This document shows positions 1 through 10,426 of a DNA stretch of 64,000 nt, piece after piece. Source of the stretch: Fallopia convolvulus. Lineage: Eukaryota; Streptophyta; Magnoliopsida; Caryophyllales; Polygonaceae. The notes under the pieces are model-generated. The model was not told the DNA's origin. It made no database searches and saw only the letters and a program-made list of their open reading frames with translations. Made by a program: the position numbers and the translations under genes. The number at the start of each line of letters is the position of its first letter. Positions within the stretch are counted from its first letter, which is position 1. The stretch is taken from contig OZ024728.1 of NCBI GenBank assembly GCA_964016875.1, positions 29,001,328 through 29,065,327 of the forward strand. The letters run 5' to 3'.

Positions 1-229
1 TAAAATAGGTGCTCAACAATAACCGTTAAGTGAGTGAAACTGCACGATCTTTCGCTAATGGTCGTTTTAGCGACCACTTGGTCGTTAAATCCGTCTTTTA
101 TCTTTTTTATTTTTTTGTAATTATAATTTTATTTAAATAATTTATTTAATTGAATTTATAAATAATAAAACACAAATAATAAATATAATAATAATATTTA
201 CAAAAGTTTTTACAAAAAGATTTACTAAA

Positions 230-516
230 CTAATCCATCTGGTCTGCACAGTCGGGGGGAGGTGGTGGAAAGGACGAAGACGACATCATTTGGTTTAAGC
301 ACATGTTCTCCATGAACTTTCGTAGAAGCTCAATCTGTTATCCCCACTCGGCTACTCTCGCCTGCATTTCTTCTTGGCTCTACCGGAGTTCCATCACCTG
401 AGCACACTAGGAGGCGTTCTCTTGTTGTATCTCCGTCATTAGGGGAGGCTGTCTGCAAGGCCCTCCCAGCACATCAGAGATGAGGTAGTCCGATGCGGCG
501 CGACCGTGCTCAAAAA
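230..516 (-). pseudogene. TNP1/TNPA-like C-terminal exon of CACTA element
   Basis: Reading leftward, the frame gives about 95 codons ending at a stop at 230-232. It contains a glutamine- and glutamate-rich stretch with heptad-like spacing (EIQQENAS, SQEEMQARVAEW, QIELLRKFMENM) and a serine/proline tail (SSSSFPPPPPDCADQMD). Plant TNPA-type transposase proteins commonly end in such a coiled coil. Three internal stops (around 410, 383 and 338) show decay. The start is not defined; an A/C-rich stretch upstream looks like an intron. Assignment rests on composition and position downstream of TNP2 pieces, so it is moderate. Confidence 0.5.
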
Positions 517-790
517 CAGTTCAACCCTAAATATCAACCAAAAATCCATTCAATGTTTATATCTAACAACAACAATTCATACCCAAAATCCAAATTTATC
601 TTTAACTATCAACCAAAAATCCAAATTCATTCATCAATCCATTCATGCAAAACAAATTCATGTCATACTCAATCCATCAAAATTAATCAAAATTCCAAAT
701 TAATTCAATCGATCAATTCATGCAAAACAATTCAACAATAACAAAAATAAACTAATATAACAATCAAATTAGAATTATAAAAATTAAAAA
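517..790. other. Low-complexity A/C-rich stretch, probable TNP1 intron
   Basis: The segment is made of short A-rich words such as CAAAAATCCA and AATTCATTCATC repeated irregularly. Open frames here are compositional only. It lies between two minus-strand coding-like stretches of the CACTA element and is best explained as an intron or spacer. Confidence 0.4.
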
Positions 791-801
791 AAGGGTTTGA
801 T

Positions 802-1053
802 CTAACTTGAAAGGGAGAGCGGTGGAGGCGGAGCAGCGAAGGTGGAGGCAGGCTGGTTGTGGTGGAGTGAAGGAAAGGAGAAAGGAGAGAGCAGGAGGAG
901 GAGGACGGGCCAGTGAGAAGGAGGAGGAGGACGAGGGTGGCGAGGTAGAGGAGGAGGAGGAGGAGATTTAGCGAAGGAGGAGGAGTAGAAGGAAGAAAGA
1001 AATGAAGACGACTGTCGTGAATTAGAGATATAACCTAGGCATTTAGCGACCAC
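802..1053 (-). pseudogene. Proline/serine-rich open frame in CACTA element (possible TNP1 5' exon)
   Basis: This frame encodes about 83 residues starting MVAKCLGYIS and continuing with runs of serine and proline. It lies upstream (minus strand) of the TNP1-like tail. The purine-only composition of the plus strand (GGAGGAGG repeats) makes the protein low complexity, so the frame may be accidental. I recognise no domain. It is listed because its place matches a first TNP1 exon. Confidence 0.25.
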
Positions 1054-1230
1054 GTGATCGCTATTTTTTTATTTTAGGGTGAGGTTTTAGGGACAACATG
1101 GTCGCGAAGTTCAATTATTTGGATTTGGTGACCATGTGGTCGATAAATCCAAATAATTGAAGAACCCGCCCCAACTTATTTTTCCCTCTATTTATTTGGA
1201 TTTAGCGAACATAAGGTCGCTAATTATACT
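1040..1230. repeat. Internal copies of CACTA palindromic motif with a 17-bp inverted repeat
   Basis: Four variants of the gCGACCAC/GTGGTCGc motif occur here, near 1046, 1093, 1126 and 1201. The third lies in the loop of a perfect inverted repeat: arms 1110-1126 and 1145-1161 are exact reverse complements separated by 18 bases. The block lies between the TNP1-like part and DUF4216, so motif copies are not confined to the element ends. Confidence 0.7.
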
Positions 1231-1612
1231 ACTCTATTTTATTGGTGATAAGTCATTTCATTGAAAATTAATTGAAAATCTGATTGATTGATAAAGTTAC
1301 ACTAGTGATCAAATTGAAAACGTTACACTAAAATCATTTCTCAAGTATATTACCCGAGTGATTAAATACAATATATTCATCGGTATCTAATTCACTTTCG
1401 AACTCCCCTTCTGACGTTTCTCTAGACGTCTCAGCATCAACATCAACGACATGATCAATACCGGTTGGGTCATTTAGCGAATCGAGTGGATAAACATTGT
1501 GTGTATCGTTGATAACTCGTGGATGTGATGAATCCTGTTGAAATGCCTCTTCAACGACAACCCGACGTGAACTTCCCTAATTAGGATATCCAGCAGTACC
1601 TTCATCAGGCCA

Positions 1613-1999
1613 CTAGCGTGACTTCACTTTACATACTGCAATACAGTCAACATTTGTATGCTGCACCTTTGCGTAGTCGAGGAAGTAAACCTGAGTGGCT
1701 TGATGTGCTAAGATGTAACGGTCATTCATTCTCAATATTTTATGTCTGTTCACATCAACAAGCTTTAGATGATGGTGACCGTGGGTCCCTCCACGGCTTC
1801 TAGTGTTAAACCACGAGCAGTTGAAGACAATAGGAAGCTTGACGGTTGTCGATATGTAATTGAGCTCAATTATTTCATCTAGCACACAATAGTAGTCCTC
1901 CTTGTTAGTGTCGAAGCTTTGTCCAAGAACACAAACTCCACTACTGTCAGTTTTCCGCATTGATGCATATGTCTTTGTGTGGAATTGATAACCGTTCAC
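1613..1999 (-). pseudogene. CACTA transposase fragment, DUF4216 domain
   Basis: A 128-residue frame begins MNGYQFHTKTYAS and contains VLDEIIELNY and IVFNCSWFN, the pattern of the DUF4216 domain that lies C-terminal in plant Tnp2-type proteins. Downstream the frame continues with FLDYAKVQ, also usual for the domain. It is separated from the DUF4218 part by about 380 bases of AT-rich DNA, probably an intron. No catalytic role is known for the domain. Confidence 0.8.
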
Positions 2000-2380
2000 A
2001 AAATAACTAGGATATGTCTTGACGGCTCTAGCGGATCCATGAGATAATGTTGCAATGTTCGGATCTAAAATAATGTTCGGATCTAAAATAGCTGGAATGT
2101 CATCTTGTATATATGGAGGAAATTAAAAGTAATAATCAATTACTTCATTATACATTAACATTGAAATAAATAATCATATATTATAGAAATTATCGATATT
2201 ATCCTTACATGGGAGTAGAATTGGAGGTGAAAGTGTCTTTCCTTATTGCTCTTCGGCTTCGCTTATTGTTGGATTTGATGGGAGCACAAAGTTTGCCAAA
2301 TAATACCTATCAAATAATTGAACAACATATATTAATTTAGGCAATTAAGACATATCGAGAATTTATATATTTGCACACAC

Positions 2381-3200
2381 TTACTCAATAAAGGGCTCCA
2401 CTTCTTCGCAGTTTATGAGTATGAAAGTTTGGATCATAGGGTATTCATCGTCTCTAAGCACACACTTATTTGCTCTACCCAACATCCAACCAGGACATGT
2501 AAAAATACACAAATCACTCGCATCAACCCCAACAGGAAGTGTGCAACTTACATTGCAGGTGAAATCCACTTGATTAATCGCGGCATGCGATTTGAAATAA
2601 TATGAGCAAAAGGTGGACGTCTCTTTAACAAGATAGTTGCTGCATATTGATCCCTTAATGCGATCTTTATTACCAACTGTGTTCTTCAACCTTTTTAGGA
2701 ACCTGCAAATTCAAAAATACTTGTTTTATAAAAGTGAGATCAATATATGTACGTGCCCAAACATACGTAAGTTCATTTCGCCATACCTTAATGCGAGCTT
2801 TATTACCAACCGTGTTCTTCAGTCTTTTTAGGAACCTGCAAATTCAAAAATACTTGTTTTATAAAAGTGAGATCAATATATGTACGTTCTCAAACATACG
2901 TAAGTTCATTTCGCCATACCTTTCACATGGATACATCCATCTGTATTGGACAGGGCCACAAATTGAAGCTTCCCTTGGAAGATGAATATGCAAGTGCTCC
3001 ATTGAATCAAAGAAACCCAGGGAAAAGATTTGTTCCAACTTGCACAATATTATGGGTATTTCCTTGTGCAAATTCATAACTACTTCAGCCTTAAGCTCAT
3101 AACATGTGAGATCCCTAAAGAATGCAATTAGTTGAGCAATGGGCTCTCAAACTTTATCCTCAAGAAATGCTCGAAAAGCCACATGCAACAACCTTTGCAT
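2381..3200 (-). pseudogene. CACTA transposase fragment, DUF4218 domain in several exons
   Basis: The 5' part (3077-2859) reads LHKEIPIILCKLEQIF, EHLHIHLPREA and GPVQYRWMYPCERY, the conserved core of DUF4218. The 3' part (2689-2381) reads KNTVGNKDRIKGSICSNYL, then KETSTFCSYYF, also from this domain. Between them the exon and border are duplicated (see 2656-2921), so the original splicing is disturbed. Canonical DUF4218 is about 110-130 residues and directly follows the Tnp2 catalytic domain, as here. Confidence 0.8.
2656..2921. repeat. 133-bp tandem duplication inside CACTA transposase
   Basis: Bases 2656-2788 and 2789-2921 are nearly identical, both starting with the TAATGCGA word and both containing a TTTTAGGAACCTGCAAATTC segment. 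The unit carries an exon end plus adjoining intron of the DUF4218 region, so it duplicates a coding piece. Confidence 0.85.
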
Positions 3201-3223
3201 GAACACGTGCCAATCATGACTCT

Positions 3224-3514
3224 TCATCCAAAAAGTCTAAGTTTATGCAAGCTAATGAAATGACTCAAGTTAGAGACATAACCATCCGGGAATTTCACGG
3301 TTGTCATCCACTCAAGAAGCACTTCCTTTTCACGACGATCAAGCGCGTAACAAGCCTTTGGGTACATGGTATCCTCCTCGTTGGGTTCCAAGCTCGGTCG
3401 CTTACACAAATCCTTTAGATTCTTTCTTTCCTTCAAGTTGTCTTTCAACTTTCCCAAAACGTCGATAATGGTAAAGAATACATTAACGAAGACATTTTTT
3501 AATGTGAATGACAT
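3224..3514 (-). pseudogene. CACTA transposase fragment, C-terminal part of Tnp2 (Transposase_21)
   Basis: The frame reads LKNVFVNVFFTIIDVLGKLKDN, then YPKACYALDRREKEVLLEWM, VKFPDGYVSNLSHFIS and LHKLRLFG. These match the end of the Transposase_21 family (KACYTLSKEEK, PDGYSSNIS-like motifs). The upstream catalytic core is absent: only about 430 bases lie between this piece and the N-terminal domain. A deletion is the simplest reason. Confidence 0.8.
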
Positions 3515-3942
3515 CTAAATTATGTCTTATTCGCAAACTTGCCTAGTAAGGTAGGTCCCAGAAAATGCTTTTGTTCTTCCAACTCGAACCTCTACTCACT
3601 ACGTCATTGTGCTCCTCGGCTCCCACTTTAGTTATCTTTAATAGACCCATACTATCAGTCTGGTCTAATATCTCCAATCCATCATGAAGTACCGGGGGAC
3701 TACTCCTAACCCTTCTACCATTCCTGAAATCGGTCTTGTTGTTTCAAAAGAGATGATCTTCTTATATAAACCTCCACTGACAATCGAACCAACACATTTT
3801 GTGTCAATAAGTTAGATTAATTACATCTGTGTCCACCATGCAATCAGGGCAAGCATATTTCCCAAAAGTGATCCATCCTACATAAACATATATTGGATCA
3901 ATGCAAGTTTATAAATAAATAACAAATCTGAAACATATTGCA

Positions 3943-4372
3943 CTAGAACAAACATGACAACATTGAATACGTCGGAAAGTCGCTAATTGTCCACAGTAAA
4001 GCCACATGCATGATAAAATTTTGCTTCCTCCACGCGTTGTATGTGTTCGACCCATTAATCCACAGACTCTTTAGCTTGGCTATCAACGACTGCAAGTAGA
4101 CATCCAATTTTTGCTTCGGGCTTTTTGGTCCAGGGACAATAACTTGTCTCCCCGTGAGAACTCTTCTGGTAATAGTGAGGTACAAAACCCTTGGTAACAA
4201 GATGATAACACACCTCATCATCAGAAATAAGCTTCCAATTCTTGCATTTTCGAAGAGGAAACCACAATTCTTGTGGGTTAAAGCTCGACATCGACTTGCA
4301 GAACTCAACAAATTGATCAACACCAGCAACAAACTGGTCGTTCAAAAATCTGTCCATAATACGCAAATACAT
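3943..4372 (-). pseudogene. CACTA transposase N-terminal (transposase-associated) domain
   Basis: A frame starting near 4372 reads MYLRIMDRFLNDQFVAGVDQ, then FPLRKCKNWKL and HLVTKGFVPHYY followed by SSHGE. This is the plant transposase-associated domain (PF13963 type) that precedes Tnp2, though its cysteines are partly lost. A second overlapping frame shows that a frameshift lies within. It is the first coding piece on the minus strand, consistent with the 5' end of TNP2 near the right subterminal repeats. Confidence 0.7.
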
Positions 4373-4447
4373 CTATTCACATATTTACTTGTAAACCATT
4401 ATATGTTGCGTATTCAATTTAAATTCCTATTTTGCGATCACATGGTG

Positions 4448-5395
4448 GGTAATTAGCGACCACGTGGTCGCTATTTCAAGTTTCACAACCACGTAGTTGC
4501 TAACTCCACCATAAAATCATTTACAAAAGTTAGACATTTAGACTAGTTCCTGATTTTTTATAGTATTTAGCAACCACATGGTCTCTATATACATACCATG
4601 TGGTCACGAAAGCAGACGTGGCGACCACGTGGTCCCCAATTAGCGACCACGTAGTCGCTAATAAAGCTGAATTCCAGTTTCACCCTTGGCTGATTGTTTT
4701 GCCGGGAGACTGCTTTTCAGGACTTCATCGACCATTTAGACGCTAAATAGCGTCCACTTGGTTGCTAAATATCAAATTACAGTCCTAAGAAAATTTTCAA
4801 CTATACCAAAGTAAATTAATCCAAACATGCATAAAACAGTTTTTCTATAATTATTTAAAATAAGAAGTACGATTACAACAATAATACATAAATAGATAAC
4901 ATTTTACTATATGAAACAAAAAACTATAATTACATACCTATAAATCATAAGGGGCAAAATCCGACGGAAGTCTTCACCTCTTATGAAATACGGGCAAAAT
5001 CTTATACGACAAAATCTATGCAAACAAGTATGTCTCTTTAGATGTTTTGTGATTATTTTTGTTTACAAATGAATGAGGATGTACGGTCTATATATAGGAA
5101 ACGTGTAGCTACCATATGGACCCTAAATTGGCGGCAATTTTACCGCGAAGATGTGATTAGTGACCACGTGGCCGCCAAATGTGTCGTAGAACACGTGCCA
5201 AAAAGTTTGTTTGGCGCATGTATTTAGCGACCATTTTTTATGTGGTCACTAATTTAGCAACCACATGTTCGCAATTTTTTTTGTTAATTCTTTGATTTGG
5301 TGACCATGTGGTCGCTATTTCGCGACCATATTACGTGGTTGCTAAATCAACAGAATTGTCGTCGCGGCTATATTACATGGTCGCTAAATTGTGAT
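4448..5395. repeat. Right subterminal repeat region of CACTA element
   Basis: At least ten variants of the word TTAGCGACCACGTGGTCGCTAA occur, for example near 4451, 4479, 4566, 4603, 4620, 4640, 4745, 5155, 5222, 5262, 5297, 5325 and 5360. Many are perfect or near-perfect palindromes with a CACGTG core (G-box). CACTA transposases bind short repeated subterminal motifs. The stretch also holds the presumed promoter of TNP2. Confidence 0.75.
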
Positions 5396-5454
5396 AGGAA
5401 CATACAAATTTTATTTTAAAAAGTATGTTGTTTTACAAACACATGATTGAAACT

Positions 5455-6288
5455 ACTTGTAATGAGGGATGGCACTTGTCATCATCTTCTACTTGAAGAT
5501 GGCGATGTGCCCATCGGGGTCTCCGACCCATCGTAAGCAGTCACATGTGGGATTGTGAATTTCTTAGGAATTTCCACTTGAGAGATGGTAGTGACGAAGG
5601 GTGACTCATCATAACTGTCCATTGATTCCTTTTCAATGGGTCTGGGACCCTTAGGATTTTAGCGATCTCCTCAGCAAACGCCTTCATATCCTTACAAATG
5701 TTCATGTGGACGATTTCGTGTAAGTCACGAGGCCTCTTTCTTCTGGTCCAAAGATCCCCTAGGAGCAAGGAGGTTTGAGTGTTGGCATAGCAGAGTGTAG
5801 TGAAAAAGCATCGCGTTTCTCCCTGTGAGGCTGTGACCCTTCCTCATTGATGAAACGCCATTAGGGCTTCGAGGACGGTGGCGATGGAAGTATTGTATTC
5901 AGTAGTGATTCAAACACCTCAGCCTGCTGGGGGTGCGGAAGTGCCCACAACTCCGCCTTAATCAAGGTTGGTGACAAGACTGTCAATACTTCCGGCCTTA
6001 TGGAAGCTATTGACTGTAATTGTAACCGAAGATCGTTATTTTCATTGGTGAGGTGGTCGACGTGTTCTTGGTAAATTTCGTGCTTTCCCTTTGCTCGGAA
6101 AACTCTTTCTCCAAACCTTGTTGTCTTAGAGAGAAAGCCGCCAATTTCGCCTGGTGTTTGGGTCTTGAAAGATTCCTTTCTTGATTAGCATTATTCGGGT
6201 TACCCATTGCTTCGAAGCCTTGATCTTGGTTTCCTTTTGCAGACATGGTTGAAATCTTTTTTAAGATGAAAGGTTGCAACTTTCTCAA
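5455..6288 (-). pseudogene. Gag-like 5' region of a minus-strand LTR retrotransposon
   Basis: Immediately inside an LTR end and primer site, the minus strand has broken frames starting MRKLQPFILKKISTMSAKGNQ (6288) and a later piece with KDMKAFAEEIAKIL (about 5690). The position after the primer binding site and the charged, glutamine-rich character fit the N-terminal part of a gag. No zinc knuckle or enzyme domain remains; the copy ends at the CACTA border near 5450. The lineage (possibly Tat-like) is uncertain. Confidence 0.5.
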
Positions 6289-6292
6289 TTGT

Positions 6293-6313
6293 GCCCCACG
6301 GTGGACGCCAAAT
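6293..6313 (-). other. Primer binding site of minus-strand LTR element
   Basis: Reading the minus strand, the LTR end TCCAAAACA is followed by ATTTGGCGTCCACCGTGGGG, one change from the TTGGCGCCCACCGTGGGG type of primer site common in plant gypsy elements. Confidence 0.65.
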
Positions 6314-6660
6314 TGTTTTGGACGAAAAACAATATAATCGTTTCAACGTCCTTTTTCGAGAAGGTCACAATCGAGATGTGCAACAAAAAGGCTATTGAGT
6401 TTTTTGTGAATCATTGAGTCGAGTCTTTTTCTTCTTGATTCATTGAATGTCCTTCTATTATATACGTTATAAATATTTATAGACGTGATATTCTAACTTC
6501 AGTTATATTTAAAAATATGGGAAGAATATATATCTTTCCTTCCCTTTCTTTACAATCTCCGAATTACCATATTTATATTCACACGTTGATTGTGATCTTA
6601 TCTAGTTTCTATTTATCTTCTTTGAAGATATTTTTATCTTCTTACTAGAATCCAAATCCT
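6314..6660 (-). mobile_element. LTR of the minus-strand element at 5.4-6.3 kb
   Basis: The LTR starts on the plus strand with TGTTTTGGAC directly after the primer site. It contains a TATA-rich core (TATAAATATTTATAG near 6468). The far end is not certain because no second LTR is present for comparison; about 6660 is an estimate. Confidence 0.5.
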
Positions 6661-6924
6661 CTTTATTGCGATAGTTTTGTGTTAATATTGCGATAGTTTG
6701 TATCGCTGGTGATGATTTTTAAAGTTAATATTATTTTTGGTTCAGGGTTAATATTTGAGTTATGTAGATTATTTTTCATTAGTTTAAAATTCAATTGAAC
6801 ATGCAAAGTAAATTCCCGAACCAATTTAAGGCAATTTGTCCAGGTGACTCCAAATACCAAATGGTCCAAACCAATTCGAATTTTCCACCTGGTCATGACC
6901 AAAAAAGTTAATGAGATTTTTTTT
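6661..6924. other. AT-rich spacer, no gene recognised
   Basis: Nothing coding is recognisable between the LTR and the LINE. It may include decayed LINE or LTR sequence. Confidence 0.3.
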
Positions 6925-8150
6925 TGGAAAGGATTATTATGGACTATTGGTAATGGCAATTCCATCAATTTTTGGAAAGATCCTTAGATTAAAATTAATG
7001 AGTTGATTTCTTTTTTTGACAATGATAATATTAATTTAAAGGTCTCAACTTTTATAACTCCTGATCTGTCTTGGAATTTGGACTACTTGCGCTTGTTGCT
7101 TCCTGAATCAATTGTGAATTTAATTAAATCTCTCAGAATTCCCTTTTTGACAGTGAAGATCGTTTGGTTTGGCTTCCTTCTAATGATGGAGCTTTCTCAG
7201 TTTCTTCTGCTGCGTGTATGATTTCATTGCCTAGACCTGAACTTCATTACGAGTTTGCTTGGATTTGGAAGACTACTCTCCCTCCTAAAATTAAAAATTT
7301 CATGTAGAAGGCATATGCTGATTGTCTTCCAACTACAGATAGATTAAATCACTTTTATAATTGTGTTTTTAGTACCTGCTCGTTATGCTCTAAACAAGAT
7401 GAAAACCTTAATCATTTGTTCTTCAATTGTCCTTTTTCGCAAAATATGATTTCAAAACTAGAGTCTAAAATCAATTTTAAATTTCAAATCTTTTCTTCAG
7501 GTACCTTTATTGATAACCTTGTCTCTACTATTAATTCAAATAAAAACAGTAATGTTCTTTGTTTCCTTTGGTGGTTTTTATGGGGACATAGAAATGGAAA
7601 GATCTTCAATCCTTCTAGGCTTATTACATCTCTGCTCCCTTTTGATTTGGCTTTTTCTCAGCATGTACAGTGGGTTTCGGCTCAACCGATTTTAATTCCC
7701 AAGCATTTGTCTCGTCCTAAAAGGAAAAATTCTCGCTCCTGGATCAGGCCTCCTTCGCAATGGTCAAAGTTGAATTTTGATGCTTCAAAGGGAACAAATT
7801 CTTCTACTTTTTCGAGTTTTCTTATTCGAGACCACAAAAGTAAGATTCTAAGTTTTGATCGTAAGGAACAACTTCCCATTTCGGTTCTCCAAGCTGAAGC
7901 GCTTGCCTTGCTAGATGGTGTTCGTAGTGTAGTTTCGTTAAAAATAACGTGCCTTATTATTGAAGGAGATAATTTAATTCTTATTAATTCTTTAAAGCGA
8001 ACTTGGAAAGTTCCTTGGGAAATTCAGGCAATTGTAAATGATATCCGTCATTTTGTTGCTTTGGTTCCTTTTGCGGTGGTTTATCATTGTTTTAGGGAGT
8101 GCAATTCGGCGGCAAATTTTCTCGCCAAAAGGCTCTTTTGCTTTCCTTAA
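6925..8150 (+). pseudogene. LINE ORF2 C-terminus: zf-RVT and RNase H domains
   Basis: The first part reads GNGNSINFWKDP, a motif at the end of plant LINE reverse transcriptase. Next comes the zinc-binding zf-RVT region, with FAWIWKTTLPPKIKNF, LPTTDRLNHF, CSLCSKQDENLNHLFFNC. From about 7760 an RNase H domain follows: KLNFDAS, SFLIRDHKSK, LQAEALALLDGV (E), IIEGDNLILIN (D) and ECNSAANFLAK. The acidic residues and the final asparagine region look kept. Breaks: stop at about 6985, a frameshift near 7153, stop at about 7306. The last 244 codons (7416-8150) are uninterrupted. Confidence 0.88.
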
Positions 8151-8360
8151 CTTCGTTTTTCATTTTCTAATTTTTTTCCCAGGATCATTTTTAGATCCTG
8201 TAGATATCTCGTTTCGTAATTCTTTGTTTAGTGATCATCCTCTGTTATTTGATTTTCTTAAGATCATCCGCCGTGATGATTTAGGTTAGCCTTGTAATTT
8301 ACAGGTAACCTAGTGTTAGCCTTGTCATGAGCTAGTAGCTCATTTTATCAAAAAAAAAAA
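6925..8360 (+). mobile_element. 5'-truncated L1-type LINE retrotransposon
   Basis: Only the 3' part of ORF2 is present, followed by a 3' UTR of about 200 bases and a poly(A) run at 8350-8360. 5' truncation plus poly(A) is the hallmark of LINE insertion. I could not identify target-site duplications. Confidence 0.85.
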
Positions 8361-9173
8361 CACTCAAAAGAAACATTTTCATGAATAATGTGAAAGGCCC
8401 TATATGTAATTAATGAATGAATCTAAACTATCCTTACAACTAAGGGGGAGTTTTTGCTTTTCACGCATTTTAAACTCCTTATAAATAATGTCTTTATAAT
8501 ATTTCAAGAAAAATGCACTTCAAAGTAAACAAGTGTGAAGTCTTACGAATAATCAAAATAATGATGACAGCTACGAGCAACTAACTACCAACTAGATAAT
8601 GCAAATATAGGAATGTGACAATTCTTTACACCACAAGACTACCTACCAATGGTAAAATTAAGCAATGACAATTAATTACTCCTAATAATACTAAGATAGA
8701 GTTCGTGAAATTGCCTTTCATACATAATAAAGTCCCATCTTGTTTTTTGCATGTTCATGGACGATTACTTGGAATTCTTCTTGTAGCGTGATCATCTTAT
8801 CTTGATCATCAAACAAAAAATTTCTCTATAGCAACAGAGTTGACCAGAAGTTTTTTTTTCTAAATCAAATAATTTAATACAAGTCCAGTTAAACTTTTGG
8901 GCTGGCTAACATAATGACAAGAATATTATTGATAACCCAACAAGCTCTAAGGCATATATAATCACTCCAATTCCAATACCAATTATTGTCATCTATCTTT
9001 CTATTATTATTAGTCGTTTAGTTATTGCATTATAGTACATTTATGCATACAATAATCCTACAATAATTGCAACAACTCCTAACTCCCAAAGAAACAAGGA
9101 CATCTACAAAGAAAATGAACAGTACTCTATAATAATTTGATATGAATTATACCAAGGTTCCGGGCTCCCACTT
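8361..9173. other. AT-rich intergenic stretch
   Basis: No gene, RNA or repeat could be recognised. Stops are frequent in all frames. Confidence 0.5.
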
Positions 9174-9239
9174 TGTAAATTAGAAACAAGATAATTTCAT
9201 GTCAATTTTTAGTATCTTCCATTTCTTCAAAGAGTATAC

Positions 9240-9279
<40 letters not shown>

Positions 9280-9374
9280 TGTCTTGGGCTCCAAGCTAAT
9301 CTATCTAGTTAGAAAAAGACAACAATTTCCGTAACTATAGCCTAAAAGATATATATATATATACATATATATAT
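9174..9374 (-). mobile_element. Copia 3' LTR, left part
   Basis: It starts TGTAAATTAGAAACAAGATA and runs parallel to 58262-58420. It is split from its right part (12248-12286) by the TIR elements at 9375-12247. An (AT)n tract, absent from the other LTR, has expanded inside at 9244-9277. Confidence 0.75.
9244..9277. repeat. (AT)n microsatellite
   Basis: An uninterrupted run of alternating A and T of about 34 bases inside the copia LTR. A shorter AT tract lies at 9350-9372. Confidence 0.95.
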
Positions 9375-10374
9375 GTGGGTTCTATAGAGAACAAGATCCT
9401 ATAAAGAACAAGAGAATAAATCTCATCCATTGGATGAGATTGAGATGAATGGTGAGATTAGTATCTACAATATACAAAAATAGAAAAATAGCAAAAAAAA
9501 TAAAAAATAGGAGAGATCTTCTCCCCATGATTTACTCCTTGTAACTACCATAATTAAGATTTTAGTAAAATCAAAAATTGTTTTAACGTGTTAAATATCA
9601 CATTGTGGGGATAAGATCTCTGGAGACAAATCAACGCCATAAAACCTCCATTGAGAAATTCCGGCCACCATTGTAACCACAGATCGCCTCTCACAGTCGC
9701 GATCGCCCACAATTTCCAGCCACCACCGAACCACCGAACCACCGAACCACCGAACCACCAATTTCCGGTAACCACCGCAACCTCCATTGCGATGGAAGCG
9801 TCAATGGAACCACCCCATCGAACCACCACGTCGCCAAAACCACCACGAACCACCACGTCGAACTGCTCGGAACTGCACGCTGAACGTCGGAACTGCTCGC
9901 TGGAGAATTCCGGCCACCACAAACCATCACGTCGAGCAAGCGCCGATCCTCTGTATATATATATTGTAATATTATATATAACAACTTAATAAATGTATAT
10001 ACAAAATTGATGTGTCTGGATACTATTTGCATTATTGTATGTACAATTAATGAAAACATGTCTTTTACATGTACAATTTGAATTATGTATACATTCGTTA
10101 TTCGCGTATATGCATGTAATTCACAGTTAATATACATGACTTATTTGTAAACTATTTTTAATTCTACGTCGAATAAAAAAAATGTACAAATGTTGAGCAT
10201 ATACACCGTTTTAATATATGTGTACAATTATTAGAAATTAATATACCAATTATACACGAATGAGTATGACGTGTTTATATTGATCTCAGTATACAATAGT
10301 TATACTGTTATATACAATTATTAGAATTTATATACATTTCTATACCCATGACCTCTATGTTACATACACTTGTG

Positions 10375-10417
<43 letters not shown>

Positions 10418-10426
10418 ACGAGGTAG
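9375..10426. mobile_element. TIR-type non-autonomous element, copy A (right end lost)
   Basis: The left end GGTTCTATAGAGAACAAGAT and the next 190 bases match the left end of copy B. An internal GC-rich block (9650-9950) with four tandem copies of the 9-mer CCACCGAAC (about 9722-9760) interrupts otherwise AT-rich DNA; after it comes a TATACA-rich tail that parallels copy B. The copy ends in (AC)n(AT)n at 10378-10417 and shows no matching right TIR. No protein domain is recognised. Confidence 0.6.
10378..10417. repeat. (AC)n(AT)n compound microsatellite at the A/B junction
   Basis: An AC run followed directly by an AT run ends copy A, about ten bases before the left end of copy B. Confidence 0.9.

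Larger units (their letters stand above)
1..5400 (-). mobile_element. Degraded CACTA (En/Spm) DNA transposon
   Basis: Read on the minus strand, the order is transposase-associated N-terminal domain, Tnp2 transposase fragment, DUF4218, DUF4216, then a TNP1-like tail. This is the usual TNP2-then-TNP1 layout of plant CACTA elements. Both flanks carry many copies of a palindromic motif around GCGACCACGTGGTCGC, which resembles CACTA subterminal repeats. I do not find a clear CACTA terminal inverted repeat: the right border is placed at about 5400, where the motifs stop, and the left end may lie outside the window. Most of the Tnp2 catalytic core is missing between 3515 and 3942, so the copy is dead. 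Confidence 0.78.
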
